From: Salipiger abyssi
Lineage (GTDB): Bacteria; Pseudomonadota; Alphaproteobacteria; Rhodobacterales; Rhodobacteraceae
DNA: 64,000 bases
Assembly (NCBI RefSeq): GCF_001975705.1
Contig: NZ_CP015093.1
Location: 1,612,001 to 1,676,000, forward strand
Direction of reading: 5' to 3'
Shown piece after piece: positions 16,485 to 25,195 of this stretch (the stretch's first letter is position 1; every line of letters starts with the position of its first letter). Made by a program: the position numbers and the translations under genes. The notes beneath the pieces were generated by a model that was given only the letters and a program-made list of their open reading frames with translations, ran no database searches and was not told the DNA's origin.

Positions 16485-17213
16485 TTAGGGTCGCTTTGCA
16501 ACGCGTGCCAGCACGCAGACACAGACCCGCCGTGCGCCGCCCGCAAGGCAGGCCTCTGCCGCCGCCGAAAGCGTCGCGCCCGAGGTCATCACATCGTCGA
16601 CCAGCAGCACCGGCCTGTCGCGGATCAGCGCGGCGCGGTTCGGCGCCACCCGGATCGCCGCGCCCAGCGTCTCGAATCGCGCCTCGCGGCTCTTGCCGTC
16701 CAGCACCGGCGTGTGGCGGGCGCGCTCCAGCGCGTCGGGGCTCCAGGCGATGCCCAGCGCCCGCGCCAGCGACTGGGCCAGCAGCGCCGACTGGTTGAAA
16801 CGCCGGCGCAGGTGGCGGCGCGGATGCAGCGGCACCGGCACCGCGATCATGCCGTCCTCCAGCAGCGGGCGCGCCTGCCGGGCCATCCAGCCGCCCGCCA
16901 CCGCCGCAATGTCATGCCGGTCGCCATGTTTCAGCATCAGCACCAGCTTGCGCCCGTTGTCGCGATAAAGCAGCGCCGCGCAACCGGCCTCCCAGGGCCG
17001 GGGCACGCTCAGGCATTCGTCGCAGAACTCCGCCCGATCCGACGCGCCGGGCAGCGGCACGCCGCAGGCGCTACAGGACAGCCCGGCGAGAAACGGCGTG
17101 TCCCGCCAGCACGCACCGCAGAGGCCGAAATCGGTCTCCACCAGCCCGCCGCAGATCAGGCAGCGCGGCGGGTAGATCACGCGCAGCACGGTTTGCAACG
17201 CCGCCCCGAACAT
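16485..17213 (-). CDS. comF: ComF family phosphoribosyltransferase-like protein
   Basis: 242 residues. The N-terminus carries paired cysteines in CLICGG, CGACW, CSACG and CDEC (zinc-ribbon-like). The C-terminal half has VLLVDDVMTSGATLSAAAEA, the PRPP-binding loop of type I phosphoribosyltransferases. Relatives are ComF of DNA uptake and GntX; whether this organism takes up DNA is not shown. Divergent from the methyltransferase gene with only 14 bases between starts. Confidence 0.88.
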   Translation of the reverse strand: MFGAALQTVLRVIYPPRCLICGGLVETDFGLCGACWRDTPFLAGLSCSACGVPLPGASDRAEFCDECLSVPRPWEAGCAALLYRDNGRKLVLMLKHGDRHDIAAVAGGWMARQARPLLEDGMIAVPVPLHPRRHLRRRFNQSALLAQSLARALGIAWSPDALERARHTPVLDGKSREARFETLGAAIRVAPNRAALIRDRPVLLVDDVMTSGATLSAAAEACLAGGARRVCVCVLARVAKRP

Positions 17214-17227
17214 TCTAATCAGCCTCC

Positions 17228-18049
17228 ATGTCGAACCCCGCCCCCCTCACCGACCGAACCGCGCTGTTGCGCCACCGCGCCCGCGCCGCGCGCGACCCTG
17301 CGCTCTTCCTGCAAGAGGCCGCGCGGGAGGAGGTGCAGGATCGGCTCTTCGTGGTTAACAGGACGTTTACGGCACCCGCCGTGGTAACCGGGTTCCCGCA
17401 GATCTGGGAAAGCGCCCTGCCCGGTGCGAAGATCGTCGCCGATGACGAGGTGCTGGCGCTCGACGAGGGGGCACACGATCTGGTGGTGCATGCCATGGCG
17501 CTGCACTGGGCCAACGACCCGGTTGGCCAGCTTGTGCAATGCCGCCGCGCGCTCAGGGCCGACGGGTTGCTGCTGGCGCTCTGTTTCGGCGGCGAGACCC
17601 TGCACGAGCTGCGCGCGGCACTGGGACAGGCCGAGGTCGAGGTGACCGGCGGGCTGTCGCCCCGGATCGCGCCGATGGGCGAGATCCGCGATCTCGGCGC
17701 GCTGCTGCAACGCGCCGGGCTGGCGCTGCCGGTGGCGGATTCCTTTACCCTGACAGCAAGCTACGATTCCGCCCTGCATCTCATGCGCGACCTGCGCGCC
17801 ATGGGCGAGACCAACGCTCTGACCGGTCGGCTGCGTCACCCGACGCGGCGCGCGGTGATGCTGCGTGCGACCGAGCTCTATGCCGATGCCTTTGCCGGGT
17901 CCGATGGCCGCGTGCCCGCCTCCTTCGAGATCGTCACCCTGACCGGCTGGGCCCCGGACGAGAGCCAGCAGAAGCCGCTGCGCCCGGGATCTGCGGCGCA
18001 ACGTCTCGCCGACGCGCTGAACACCTCGGAAACGCCTCTGAAAGATTGA
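17228..18049 (+). CDS. SAM-dependent methyltransferase, NDUFAF5/BioC-like
   Basis: 273 residues of a class I methyltransferase of the type related to mitochondrial NDUFAF5. HDLVVHAMALHWANDPVGQL and the QCRRALRADGLLLALCFGG strand match motifs II and III. The usual glycine-rich motif I is poorly preserved (VVTGFPQIWES), as in several family members. Role in respiratory complex I assembly or another hydroxylation/methylation is inferred by family only. hemH follows after 60 bases on the same strand. Confidence 0.7.
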   Translation: MSNPAPLTDRTALLRHRARAARDPALFLQEAAREEVQDRLFVVNRTFTAPAVVTGFPQIWESALPGAKIVADDEVLALDEGAHDLVVHAMALHWANDPVGQLVQCRRALRADGLLLALCFGGETLHELRAALGQAEVEVTGGLSPRIAPMGEIRDLGALLQRAGLALPVADSFTLTASYDSALHLMRDLRAMGETNALTGRLRHPTRRAVMLRATELYADAFAGSDGRVPASFEIVTLTGWAPDESQQKPLRPGSAAQRLADALNTSETPLKD

Positions 18050-18109
18050 ACTCTTTCCAGGAAGCGATACCTAACATCTTCAGTCAGGGAAGCAGATCAG
18101 GACAGGACC

Positions 18110-19171
18110 ATGCTTGACGCCACCAGAACCGCCGCGCGCCCGGCACATGCCCAGCCCGATCACCCCGAGATCGCCCAGCCGAAGGTCGGCGTGCTGCTCG
18201 CCAATCTCGGCACGCCCGATCATTACTCCTACTGGCCGATGCGGCGCTATCTGAGCGAATTTCTGTCGGACCGGCGCGTCATCGACTATCCGAAATGGAA
18301 ATGGCAGCCGATCCTCCAGGGGATCATCCTCTCGAAGCGCCCCTTCAGCTCGGGCGAGGCCTATAAGTCGATCTGGAACGAGGAGCTGAACGAAAGCCCG
18401 CTGATGACCATCACCAAGCGGCAGACCGCCGCCATCGCCGACAGCATGCGCGCGCGCTACGGCGAGCAGGTCATGGTGGATTTCTGCATGCGCTACGGCA
18501 ATCCCTCGACGCAGTCGAAGGTCCGGGCGATGACCGAGGCCGGCTGCCGCAAGATCCTGTTCCTGCCGCTCTATCCGCAATATGCCGGTGCCACCTCCGC
18601 CACCGCCAACGACCAGTTCTTCCGCGCGCTGATGGAGGAGGCCTGGCAGCCCACCGCCCGCGTCGTCGATCCCTATTTCGAACATCCGAAATATATCGAG
18701 GCGCTCGCCGCGTCGGTTGAGCGGGGATATGCCGATCTTGCCGAGAAACCCGACATTCTGGTGGTCAGCTATCACGGCATGCCCAAGCGCTACCTGATGC
18801 AGGGCGATCCCTATCACTGCCAGTGCCAGAAAACGACTCGGCTGCTGCGCGAGCGACTGGGCTGGGACAAGACCCAGATCACCACGACCTTCCAGTCCGT
18901 CTTTGGCCCCGAGGAATGGCTGCGCCCTTATACGGTCGAGCATGTGGCCGAGCTGGCGAAGCAGGGCAAGAAGAAGATCGCGGTGATCGCGCCGGCCTTT
19001 TCCGCCGACTGCATCGAGACGCTGGAAGAGATCAACGAAGAGATCCGCGAGAGCTTTGAGCATGCGGGGGGCGAGCAGTTCACCTATATCCCCTGCCTCA
19101 ACGACGACCCGGCCCATATCGACGCGCTGAGCACCGTGATCGAGGAGAACATGGGCGGCTGGCTGAAATAG
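18110..19171 (+). CDS. hemH: ferrochelatase
   Basis: Inserts Fe(II) into protoporphyrin IX, the last step of heme synthesis, at the inner face of the membrane. The 353-residue protein has GVLLANLGTPD near the start, MRYGNPS, FLPLYPQYAGATSATANDQF, and the catalytic His in VVSYHGMPKRY. CQCQ follows. The N-terminal 20 residues before KVGVLLANLG are an extension typical of alphaproteobacteria. Ends before a bidirectional terminator. Confidence 0.97.
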   Translation: MLDATRTAARPAHAQPDHPEIAQPKVGVLLANLGTPDHYSYWPMRRYLSEFLSDRRVIDYPKWKWQPILQGIILSKRPFSSGEAYKSIWNEELNESPLMTITKRQTAAIADSMRARYGEQVMVDFCMRYGNPSTQSKVRAMTEAGCRKILFLPLYPQYAGATSATANDQFFRALMEEAWQPTARVVDPYFEHPKYIEALAASVERGYADLAEKPDILVVSYHGMPKRYLMQGDPYHCQCQKTTRLLRERLGWDKTQITTTFQSVFGPEEWLRPYTVEHVAELAKQGKKKIAVIAPAFSADCIETLEEINEEIRESFEHAGGEQFTYIPCLNDDPAHIDALSTVIEENMGGWLK

Positions 19172-19180
19172 ATGCGCTTA

Positions 19181-19199
19181 GGTGGGTTTCCAGCCCACC
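19181..19199. repeat. small GGTGGG/CCCACC palindrome
   Basis: GGTGGG and CCCACC enclose a 7-base loop, 10 bases after the hemH stop. It resembles the GGTGGGC-type palindrome at 63514-63532. Possibly part of transcription termination. Confidence 0.45.
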
Positions 19200-19240
19200 A
19201 TGCCAAGCAAGCTTATACCCAAACCCATGAGACAAAAGAA

Positions 19241-19266
19241 AAAGGCGGTGCCGAAGCACCGCCTTT
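19241..19266. terminator. bidirectional terminator between hemH and convergent small gene
   Basis: AAAGGCGGTGC and GCACCGCCTTT form a perfect 11-base stem around CGAA, with an A-rich run before and TTTT after, so it can terminate in both directions. It lies between the hemH stop and the stop of the convergent 64-residue gene. Confidence 0.9.
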
Positions 19267-19292
19267 TCCATGTTCTGTTCGCGATCCGACGA

Positions 19293-19487
19293 TCAGTCGG
19301 AAGTCGCAGCAGCGGCAACCACGGCGATCAGGATCAGCGGGATCAGGATGCCAGCGGACGACGAGCTTTGCTGAGCTTCTTCCACAACCACGACGGGCTC
19401 CATGACCACATCGTCTTTTGCGTAGGAGCCGGCCATCGCGGTCGAAGCGGTAGCGGCGAGCACGGCGGCGAGAGCGAGTTTCTTCAT
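19293..19487 (-). CDS. 64-residue secreted or membrane-anchored small protein
   Basis: Starts MKKLALAAVLAATASTAMAG, a clear Sec signal peptide with an AMA cleavage site, then a short acidic valine-rich mature part, a serine run and a hydrophobic tail (AGILIPLILIAVVAAAATS) able to span the membrane. CTGGAGGATAAC gives a good ribosome binding site for the ATG at 19487. Similar tiny proteins are common in Rhodobacteraceae; function unknown. Confidence 0.75.
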   Translation of the reverse strand: MKKLALAAVLAATASTAMAGSYAKDDVVMEPVVVVEEAQQSSSSAGILIPLILIAVVAAAATSD

Positions 19488-19631
19488 GTTATCCTCCAGA
19501 TAATCGCCTGACGTGGCCAGAGTTTTCCACGACAAGCACCCAAGACTTACCTCGTAAATCTGTCTAAGCAGCAATTTACGGGGAATGCAAATCCAACTTA
19601 GCGTTCGGTTTTCCCGGTCAACCCTCTGTCG

Positions 19632-20222
19632 TCAAATAAGCAACACCTGCGTGCCGACCTGCGCCATGCCGTAAAGCTGCTCGATATGCTCGTTATAAAG
19701 CCCGATGCAGCCATTGGACGAGCGGCGCCCGATCTTGCGCGTGTCGTGGGTGCCGTGGATGCGGTAATAGGTCCAGCTCAGATGCATGGCGCGGGTGCCG
19801 AGCGGATTGTCGGGACCGGGGCCGACATAGTCCGGCCACTCCGGATTGCGCTGCTTCATCGAGGGCGTCGGACGCCAGTCGGGCGCCGGATCCTTGAGCG
19901 TCACCCGGGTGCGACCACGCCGCGTCAGATCCTCGCTCAGCGGCACCGAGCAGGGATAGAGATGATACGTGCCATCCTCTTCCCAGTAATGCAGCGCGCG
20001 CGAGGTGATATCCACAAGGATCGCGCCATTGTTGAGCGACGAGAAATGCGGCTGCCAGTCGAGCGTGCGAAAGCTCGAGATATTGCGGCGCACCGCCTGC
20101 GAAAGATCGCGCTCGATCTCGACGGTTCCCGCTCCGTTCACATTCTGTGCCAGCGCCGGCGTTCCGATCACGGCTGCACCCGCGGCCAGAAAGGCCCGGC
20201 GGTCAAAACGTTTCTGTGTCAT
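19632..20222 (-). CDS. L,D-transpeptidase (YkuD), Tat-exported
   Basis: 196 residues. The N-terminus FDRRAFLAAGAAVIGTPALA has a twin-arginine export motif. The YkuD domain follows: QPHFSSLNNGAILVDITSRA, an RIHGTHDTRKIG His region and the catalytic Cys in SSNGCIGLYNEH (residue about 171). Such enzymes make 3-3 peptidoglycan cross-links or attach lipoproteins to peptidoglycan in the periplasm. It is divergent from the CAP-domain lipoprotein gene. Confidence 0.9.
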   Translation of the reverse strand: MTQKRFDRRAFLAAGAAVIGTPALAQNVNGAGTVEIERDLSQAVRRNISSFRTLDWQPHFSSLNNGAILVDITSRALHYWEEDGTYHLYPCSVPLSEDLTRRGRTRVTLKDPAPDWRPTPSMKQRNPEWPDYVGPGPDNPLGTRAMHLSWTYYRIHGTHDTRKIGRRSSNGCIGLYNEHIEQLYGMAQVGTQVLLI

Positions 20223-20420
20223 CTTGGTCCGATCCTCGTTGCACAGCTATAAAAATGCCCCAAGGGGCTTTCGGCGCTATACTACGGCTTCGGTGATATG
20301 GCCGTAAAGCCTCAGTCGCACATCAAACGACGCTGAGACCTCGCGGTCACGGTGATGTGCGTTTGATTAGCGGCTCTGCGCAGGCTAAGCCGAAAAAAAC
20401 GAAACGAATAAGGCAGGACA

Positions 20421-20975
20421 ATGCAAAGACGATCGTTCCTCGTGATCTCCGCAGCGCTGGTCACCGCCGCATGTGGCGCGACGACCACCGCCCCGACTCT
20501 GGGACCAGATGGCAAACCCCTGCCGCGCGCTTACCGGATCGCACCGGGATCCGGCGCGAAAATCGAATACAGAATGCTCGACTCGGTGAATGCCCTGCGT
20601 CAGGCGCGCGGCGTGCCGCCGCTGTCGCTCAATGCCAAACTCAACGCCGCGGCAGCCACGCACTCGCGCGATATGTCGGTGCAGAACCGGCCCTGGCATT
20701 TCGGCTCCGACGGCTCCTCGCCCATCGACCGGGTGCAGCGCGTCGGCTACACGGGCCGCCTCGTGGGTGAGAACATCTCGGAAACCTACGAGACCGAGCT
20801 GGAAACCCTCGCCGCATGGATGGAAGACGCGCCCACGCGCAATGTCATCCTCGATGAATCCGCGCGCGATCTGGGATTTGCCTGGTATCAGGAAGACAAC
20901 GGCAAGATCTGGTGGACGCTGGTCACCGGCGCGCCGAGCCTCGCGCCCACCCCGGGTGAAGGGCTGCCCTCCTGA
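20421..20975 (+). CDS. CAP-domain (SCP/PR1) lipoprotein
   Basis: 184 residues. MQRRSFLVISAALVTAACGA is a lipoprotein signal peptide with the lipobox Cys at position 18. The CAP domain follows: LNAKLNAAAATHSRDMSVQN, HFGSDGSSPIDRVQRVGY, and GENISE. Bacterial CAP proteins are envelope proteins of poorly known role. It is framed by two L,D-transpeptidase genes. Confidence 0.88.
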   Translation: MQRRSFLVISAALVTAACGATTTAPTLGPDGKPLPRAYRIAPGSGAKIEYRMLDSVNALRQARGVPPLSLNAKLNAAAATHSRDMSVQNRPWHFGSDGSSPIDRVQRVGYTGRLVGENISETYETELETLAAWMEDAPTRNVILDESARDLGFAWYQEDNGKIWWTLVTGAPSLAPTPGEGLPS

Positions 20976-20983
20976 GGCAGCCC
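20961..20983 (+). terminator. hairpin at the end of the CAP gene
   Basis: GGGCTGCC and GGCAGCCC form a perfect 8-base stem spanning the CAP stop codon. A second small stem, CCCC/GGGG at 20988-21001, adjoins it. There is no T tract, so it may act as a barrier between the convergent genes. Confidence 0.45.
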
Positions 20984-20993
20984 CATCCCCCGA

Positions 20994-21488
20994 TCACGGG
21001 GTGATCACGATGGGCGTGCCGTTGCGCACCATGGCATAGATGTCTTCCATCTCTCGGTCGGTCACGGCGATGCAGCCCGCCGTCCAGTCGCGCCCGCCCT
21101 TGCGATCCTTCCACGGACGCCCGTGAATGAAGATGTCGCCGCCCGGGCTCTTGCCCAGCGTCTCGGCAAAGGCGCGATCCGCCGGGTTGGGATAGGAAAT
21201 CCCGATGCTGAGATGGTAATTCGAGTTCGGGTTGCGCCGGTCGATGAAATACATCCCTTCCGGCGTCCGGCCGTCGCCCTCGACCTGCTTGTGTCCCTCG
21301 GGCGAGAAACCAAGCCCGATATCATAGGCCTTCAGAACCTCCTGATTGTGCAGGAGGAACATGCGCCGCTGGCTTTTCTGCACGACGATCTGGGTCACTT
21401 CCGGACCGTTATAGGTTCTGAATTTGCTGGAACACGCCGTGACTGTCGTCGCCAGGGCGAGGATGAGGACTAGCCTGAGAAACCGCAT
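20994..21488 (-). CDS. L,D-transpeptidase (YkuD) lipoprotein
   Basis: 164 residues. MRFLRLVLILALATTVTACS is a lipoprotein signal (lipobox TAC). The YkuD domain contains the His region IFIHGRPWKDRKGG and the catalytic Cys in DWTAGCIAVTD. It lacks LysM or other wall-binding domains. Likely a periplasmic membrane-anchored peptidoglycan cross-linking or trimming enzyme. Second L,D-transpeptidase within 2 kb. Confidence 0.9.
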   Translation of the reverse strand: MRFLRLVLILALATTVTACSSKFRTYNGPEVTQIVVQKSQRRMFLLHNQEVLKAYDIGLGFSPEGHKQVEGDGRTPEGMYFIDRRNPNSNYHLSIGISYPNPADRAFAETLGKSPGGDIFIHGRPWKDRKGGRDWTAGCIAVTDREMEDIYAMVRNGTPIVITP

Positions 21489-21569
21489 TTATCCGCTCGT
21501 TGTTTTTTGCCTCTTATAGCGCAAAAAACCCGTCCGGAACAGCCGCGCCAAACCGCCGGCGGCACGATT

Positions 21570-22793
21570 TCACCGATCCGTGAGCGTCAGGCAGGCGACC
21601 AGCTCGATATGGGTCGACCAGCGGAACTGATCGACCACGCGCAGCCAGTCGAGCGTATAGCCCGCGTAATCCAGCGCCGCCGCATCGCGGGCAAAGGTGA
21701 CCGGGTTGCACGAGACATAGGCGATGCGCGGTACGCGGGCGCGGGCCAGTTCGGCCACCTGCGCCTCGGCACCGGCGCGCGGCGGGTCGATCACCGCCGC
21801 GTCGAAGCGCGCCAGCTCGTCCGGCAGCAGCGGGTTGCGGAACAGATCGCGCGCCTCGGCGGTGACATGGCGCAGCCCCTGCGCCATGCGCCACCCCTTG
21901 TCGAGCGCCGCGGTCATCGCCTTGTCGCCCTCGACCGCATGCACCCGCGCGGTCTCCGCCAGCGGCAGCGCGAAGGTGCCGCAACCGGCGAAAAGATCGA
22001 CCACATGCGCCGCGTCGCCGACGATTTCGCGCACACCGTCCAGCAACGCCGCCTCGCCCCCGGGCGTGGCCTGAAGGAAGGCGCCGGGCGGGGGCACCAC
22101 CTCGGCGACGCCCATGCGCTGGATCGCAGGCCGCCGGGTCAGCGCCACTTCGTCGCCCCAGGCGATGCGTGCCACATCATGAGCGCGGGCCAGCTCCGCC
22201 AGTTCGGATTGCAGCACCGCGTCCAGCGGCTTGCCGCCGCTCACCGCGATGTCGAGCCCGGTGAGGCTCACCGTCGCCAGCACCGAAAGCTCGCCCTTGC
22301 GGCTGGCGCCCAGCACCGCCAGCGCCTCGACCAATGGCAGCGCGGCGGCGAGCCTGGGATCGACCAGCAGGCAGTCGGGCACCGAAACGATCACGTCCGA
22401 GCCCTTCATGTGGAACCCGGCCAGCGCGCCTTTCTTGGTGCGCCGCGCGGAAAAGGCGGCGCGGCGGCGGCTTTGCGGTTTCGAAGTGAGACAGCGCCGG
22501 ATCTCGGTCTCCAGCGCATGCGCCGCCAGCGCCTGACGCACCACGCCGGTCTTCCAGTCTTCGACAAAATCGTCGCGCGCATGCTGCAACTGGCAACCGC
22601 CGCAGCTTTTCGCATGGCGACAGGGTGCGCGCACCCGCATCTCCGACGGTGTGAGAATGCGCGGCGACGCCATCACGCCATCGGCGATCTCGCCTTCCAC
22701 CAATTCACCGGGCAATGCGCCGGGCACAAAGACAGGGCCCGGCGCGATGCCGTCACCCTGATGCCCCAGCCGTTCGATCGTGACCTGTTCCAT
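21570..22793 (-). CDS. 23S rRNA (uracil-C5)-methyltransferase, RlmD/TrmA family
   Basis: 407 residues. A TRAM-like N-terminus (MEQVTIERLGHQGDG) leads to a 4Fe-4S motif, CRHAKSCGGCQLQH with a fourth Cys in PDCLLVDP. The C-terminal methylase domain has DLFAGCGTFALPLAE (SAM), DPPRAG and the catalytic Cys in YVSCNP. It makes 5-methyluridine in rRNA. I prefer the ATG at 22793 because family members start at this point; a second ATG lies at 22805. It overlaps the upstream kinase gene by about 40 bases. Confidence 0.9.
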   Translation of the reverse strand: MEQVTIERLGHQGDGIAPGPVFVPGALPGELVEGEIADGVMASPRILTPSEMRVRAPCRHAKSCGGCQLQHARDDFVEDWKTGVVRQALAAHALETEIRRCLTSKPQSRRRAAFSARRTKKGALAGFHMKGSDVIVSVPDCLLVDPRLAAALPLVEALAVLGASRKGELSVLATVSLTGLDIAVSGGKPLDAVLQSELAELARAHDVARIAWGDEVALTRRPAIQRMGVAEVVPPPGAFLQATPGGEAALLDGVREIVGDAAHVVDLFAGCGTFALPLAETARVHAVEGDKAMTAALDKGWRMAQGLRHVTAEARDLFRNPLLPDELARFDAAVIDPPRAGAEAQVAELARARVPRIAYVSCNPVTFARDAAALDYAGYTLDWLRVVDQFRWSTHIELVACLTLTDR

Positions 22794-23331
22794 GGCCCGC
22801 CTCATGCCCCGAAACGCGCCCCGCGTCGAGACCTGCCAGAAAGCGCCGCACCGCGCGGGGCGAGCGCAGGTGATATACCGTCACCTCCGGCCCTGCCCTG
22901 GCAATCATTTCGCGGTTCTTCTCGGCATTGAGCCGGCGCGTATCCCAGATCCATTTCAGGAACTCGGGATCAATACGTTCCGGACAATTCTCCGGCAGAT
23001 CCGGGCGGGTCTGGCCGCCCGCATATTCGAACCGCCGCTTCAACACCCGCCATAACCGCAGCCAGACCGGCAAATCCAGCACGATCAGCGTATCGGCCCG
23101 CGCAAGGCGCGTGTCATAGGTGGCCGACAGACCGCCTTCGATGATCCAGCTTTCCTGCGCTTCGGCGCTGCGGATCAGCGGCAGCTTCTGCGGCATGGCG
23201 CGCTCGACCCAGCCCGGGCTCCAGTGGATGCGGTCGATATGCACCACCGGCAGCCCGGTGCGGGCCCCCAGCCGCCGTGCGAGGGTGGATTTCCCCGCGC
23301 CGGGCTGGCCGAGGATCATCACACGTTTCAC
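22753..23331 (-). CDS. P-loop kinase-like protein (adenylate kinase / topology modulation type)
   Basis: 192 residues with Walker A GQPGAGKST at 8-16, then TGLPVVHIDRIHWSPGW and a late LNAEKNREMIARAGPEVTVY, the layout of the FlaR/DNA topology modulation-like P-loop proteins. Substrate unknown. Its ATG overlaps the stop of the preceding ABC exporter gene (ATGA), so it is translated with that operon. The C-terminal tail is His/Gly rich. Confidence 0.8.
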   Translation of the reverse strand: MKRVMILGQPGAGKSTLARRLGARTGLPVVHIDRIHWSPGWVERAMPQKLPLIRSAEAQESWIIEGGLSATYDTRLARADTLIVLDLPVWLRLWRVLKRRFEYAGGQTRPDLPENCPERIDPEFLKWIWDTRRLNAEKNREMIARAGPEVTVYHLRSPRAVRRFLAGLDAGRVSGHEAGHGTGHDRTAGASG

Positions 23332-25166
23332 TCGGCGGCCTCCTCGGCCTCGGGGTTCACGAACCCGCCCGACTGCCGGTTCCAGTAGCGCGCATAGAGC
23401 CCGTCCTGCGCCAGCAGCGCGTCATGGGTGCCCTGTTCGACAATATGACCGTGATCGAGCACGATGATCCGGTCCATCTCGGAGAGAGTCGACAGCCGGT
23501 GCGCCACGGCCAGCACCGTCTTGCCCGCCATCACCCGCTCCAGCGCCGACTGGATCGACGCCTCGACCTCGGAATCGAGCGCGCTGGTGGCCTCGTCCAG
23601 CACCAGGATCGGCGCGTCCTTGAGGATGGCGCGGGCCAGCGCGATGCGCTGGCGTTGCCCCCCGGAGAGTTTCACGCCGCGCTCGCCCAGATGCGCCTCA
23701 TAGCCCTCGCGGCCCATATGGTCCTGAAGGCCCAGAATGAACTCATGCGCCTCGGCCTTCTCCGCCGCTGCGATCACGTCCTCCATGGTCGCGTCAGGCC
23801 GGCCATAGCGGATATTGTCGAGCGCCGAGCGGTTGAACATCGCGGTTTCCTGCGTGACCATGCCGATCTGCCGCCGCAGGCTCTCCTGCGTCACCTCGGA
23901 GACTTTCTGCCCGTCGATGAAAATCCCGCCCTTTTCGGCGTCATAGAGCCGCAAGAGCAGCGCCACCATGGTGGATTTCCCCGCCCCGGAGGCACCGACG
24001 ATGCCGACCTTTTCGCCGGGCCGGATATCCAGTGCGATATGCTCCACCCCGCCGGATTCGCGGCCATAGGCAAAACCCACATCGCGGAACTCGATGCGGC
24101 CCTCGCTGACCTCCAGCGGCGCCGCGCCCGGCGCATCGAGCAGCGTATGGGCGGGGGTGATGGTGCGGATCCCGTCCTCGATCTCGCCGACATTGGCGTA
24201 GATCCCCATCAGCGTGAAACTGACCCAGCCGGTCATCTGGCTCAGCCGGATTGCCACGGCACCGGTGGCGGCGATGTCGCCGGCGCTGACGAACCCCTGG
24301 CTCCAGAACGCCAGCGCGGTGCCGATCAGCACCACGGGAAGCGTGCCGGCCAGCGTCATCAGCCAGAAGCGGAAGGCCGAGGCGACATGGCCGAAGGAAA
24401 TGAACCGGTCGCGATAGGTCGACATCGCCTCGAGCGCGGCGCGGTCCTCGAACTCGTCATGGGCAAAGAGCTTGACAGTCTTGATATTGGTCACCGTATC
24501 CACAAGCTGCCCGGTCACCATGGCCCGGGCCGAGGCGCGTGCCTGCGACCGTTTGCGGATACGCGGCATGAAATAGCGCAGCAGCAGCGCATAGGCGCCG
24601 ACCCAGAGCACCAGCCCGATGGCGATACGCCAGTCGATGGAGCCCACCAGCAGCAGCGAGCCGGCGACCGAGGCCAGCGCGAAGAGGATCGCCTGCACCA
24701 CCTCGGAAATCACGTCGTTCAGCGCCCGCGCCGTCTGCATCTCCTTTTGCGAGATGCGCCCGGCGAAATCGTTGTCGAAGAAGGTGACGGAATGGCCCAG
24801 CGTGTAGCGGTGCACCCGGCTCAGGATCAGGTTGAACACATTGGGCTGCATGATGACCGACTGCACAAAGGCCGACAGCCCCGCCGTCACCGGGCGCACC
24901 AGCACAAAGAACGCCGCCGCGAAAAGCAGGAACGGCCAGTGATCGGCAAAGACACTCTGCGCGTCGCTGGACAGCGCTTTGTCGATGACATCGCCAAGAA
25001 GTTTGGCGGTGATCACCTCGAAGGCGCCGCCCAATGTGGATAGCAGAGCCGCCGGGATCAGCACCGGCCAGGCGCCCTTGAGCGCCCAGAGCACGAAACG
25101 GCCGAGGGTACGGGGCGGCGGTGTCTGCGCGCGGGAAAACGGGTCGATAATGTCGGAGAGAGTCAT
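23328..25166 (-). CDS. ABC exporter half-transporter (membrane + ATPase)
   Basis: 612 residues: about six membrane helices in the first 340 residues, then an ATPase domain with Walker A GASGAGKST, signature LSGGQRQRIALARAIL, Walker B ILVLDEATSALD and switch His in AVAHRLST. It is a type I exporter subunit (lipid, peptide or drug family). The partner at 25196 has the same architecture, and the two genes lie 29 bases apart, so a heterodimer is likely. Substrate unknown. Confidence 0.92.
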   Translation of the reverse strand: MTLSDIIDPFSRAQTPPPRTLGRFVLWALKGAWPVLIPAALLSTLGGAFEVITAKLLGDVIDKALSSDAQSVFADHWPFLLFAAAFFVLVRPVTAGLSAFVQSVIMQPNVFNLILSRVHRYTLGHSVTFFDNDFAGRISQKEMQTARALNDVISEVVQAILFALASVAGSLLLVGSIDWRIAIGLVLWVGAYALLLRYFMPRIRKRSQARASARAMVTGQLVDTVTNIKTVKLFAHDEFEDRAALEAMSTYRDRFISFGHVASAFRFWLMTLAGTLPVVLIGTALAFWSQGFVSAGDIAATGAVAIRLSQMTGWVSFTLMGIYANVGEIEDGIRTITPAHTLLDAPGAAPLEVSEGRIEFRDVGFAYGRESGGVEHIALDIRPGEKVGIVGASGAGKSTMVALLLRLYDAEKGGIFIDGQKVSEVTQESLRRQIGMVTQETAMFNRSALDNIRYGRPDATMEDVIAAAEKAEAHEFILGLQDHMGREGYEAHLGERGVKLSGGQRQRIALARAILKDAPILVLDEATSALDSEVEASIQSALERVMAGKTVLAVAHRLSTLSEMDRIIVLDHGHIVEQGTHDALLAQDGLYARYWNRQSGGFVNPEAEEAAE

Positions 25167-25195
25167 TCCGATGCCTTGTCGTCTGGCCTGTGGTT

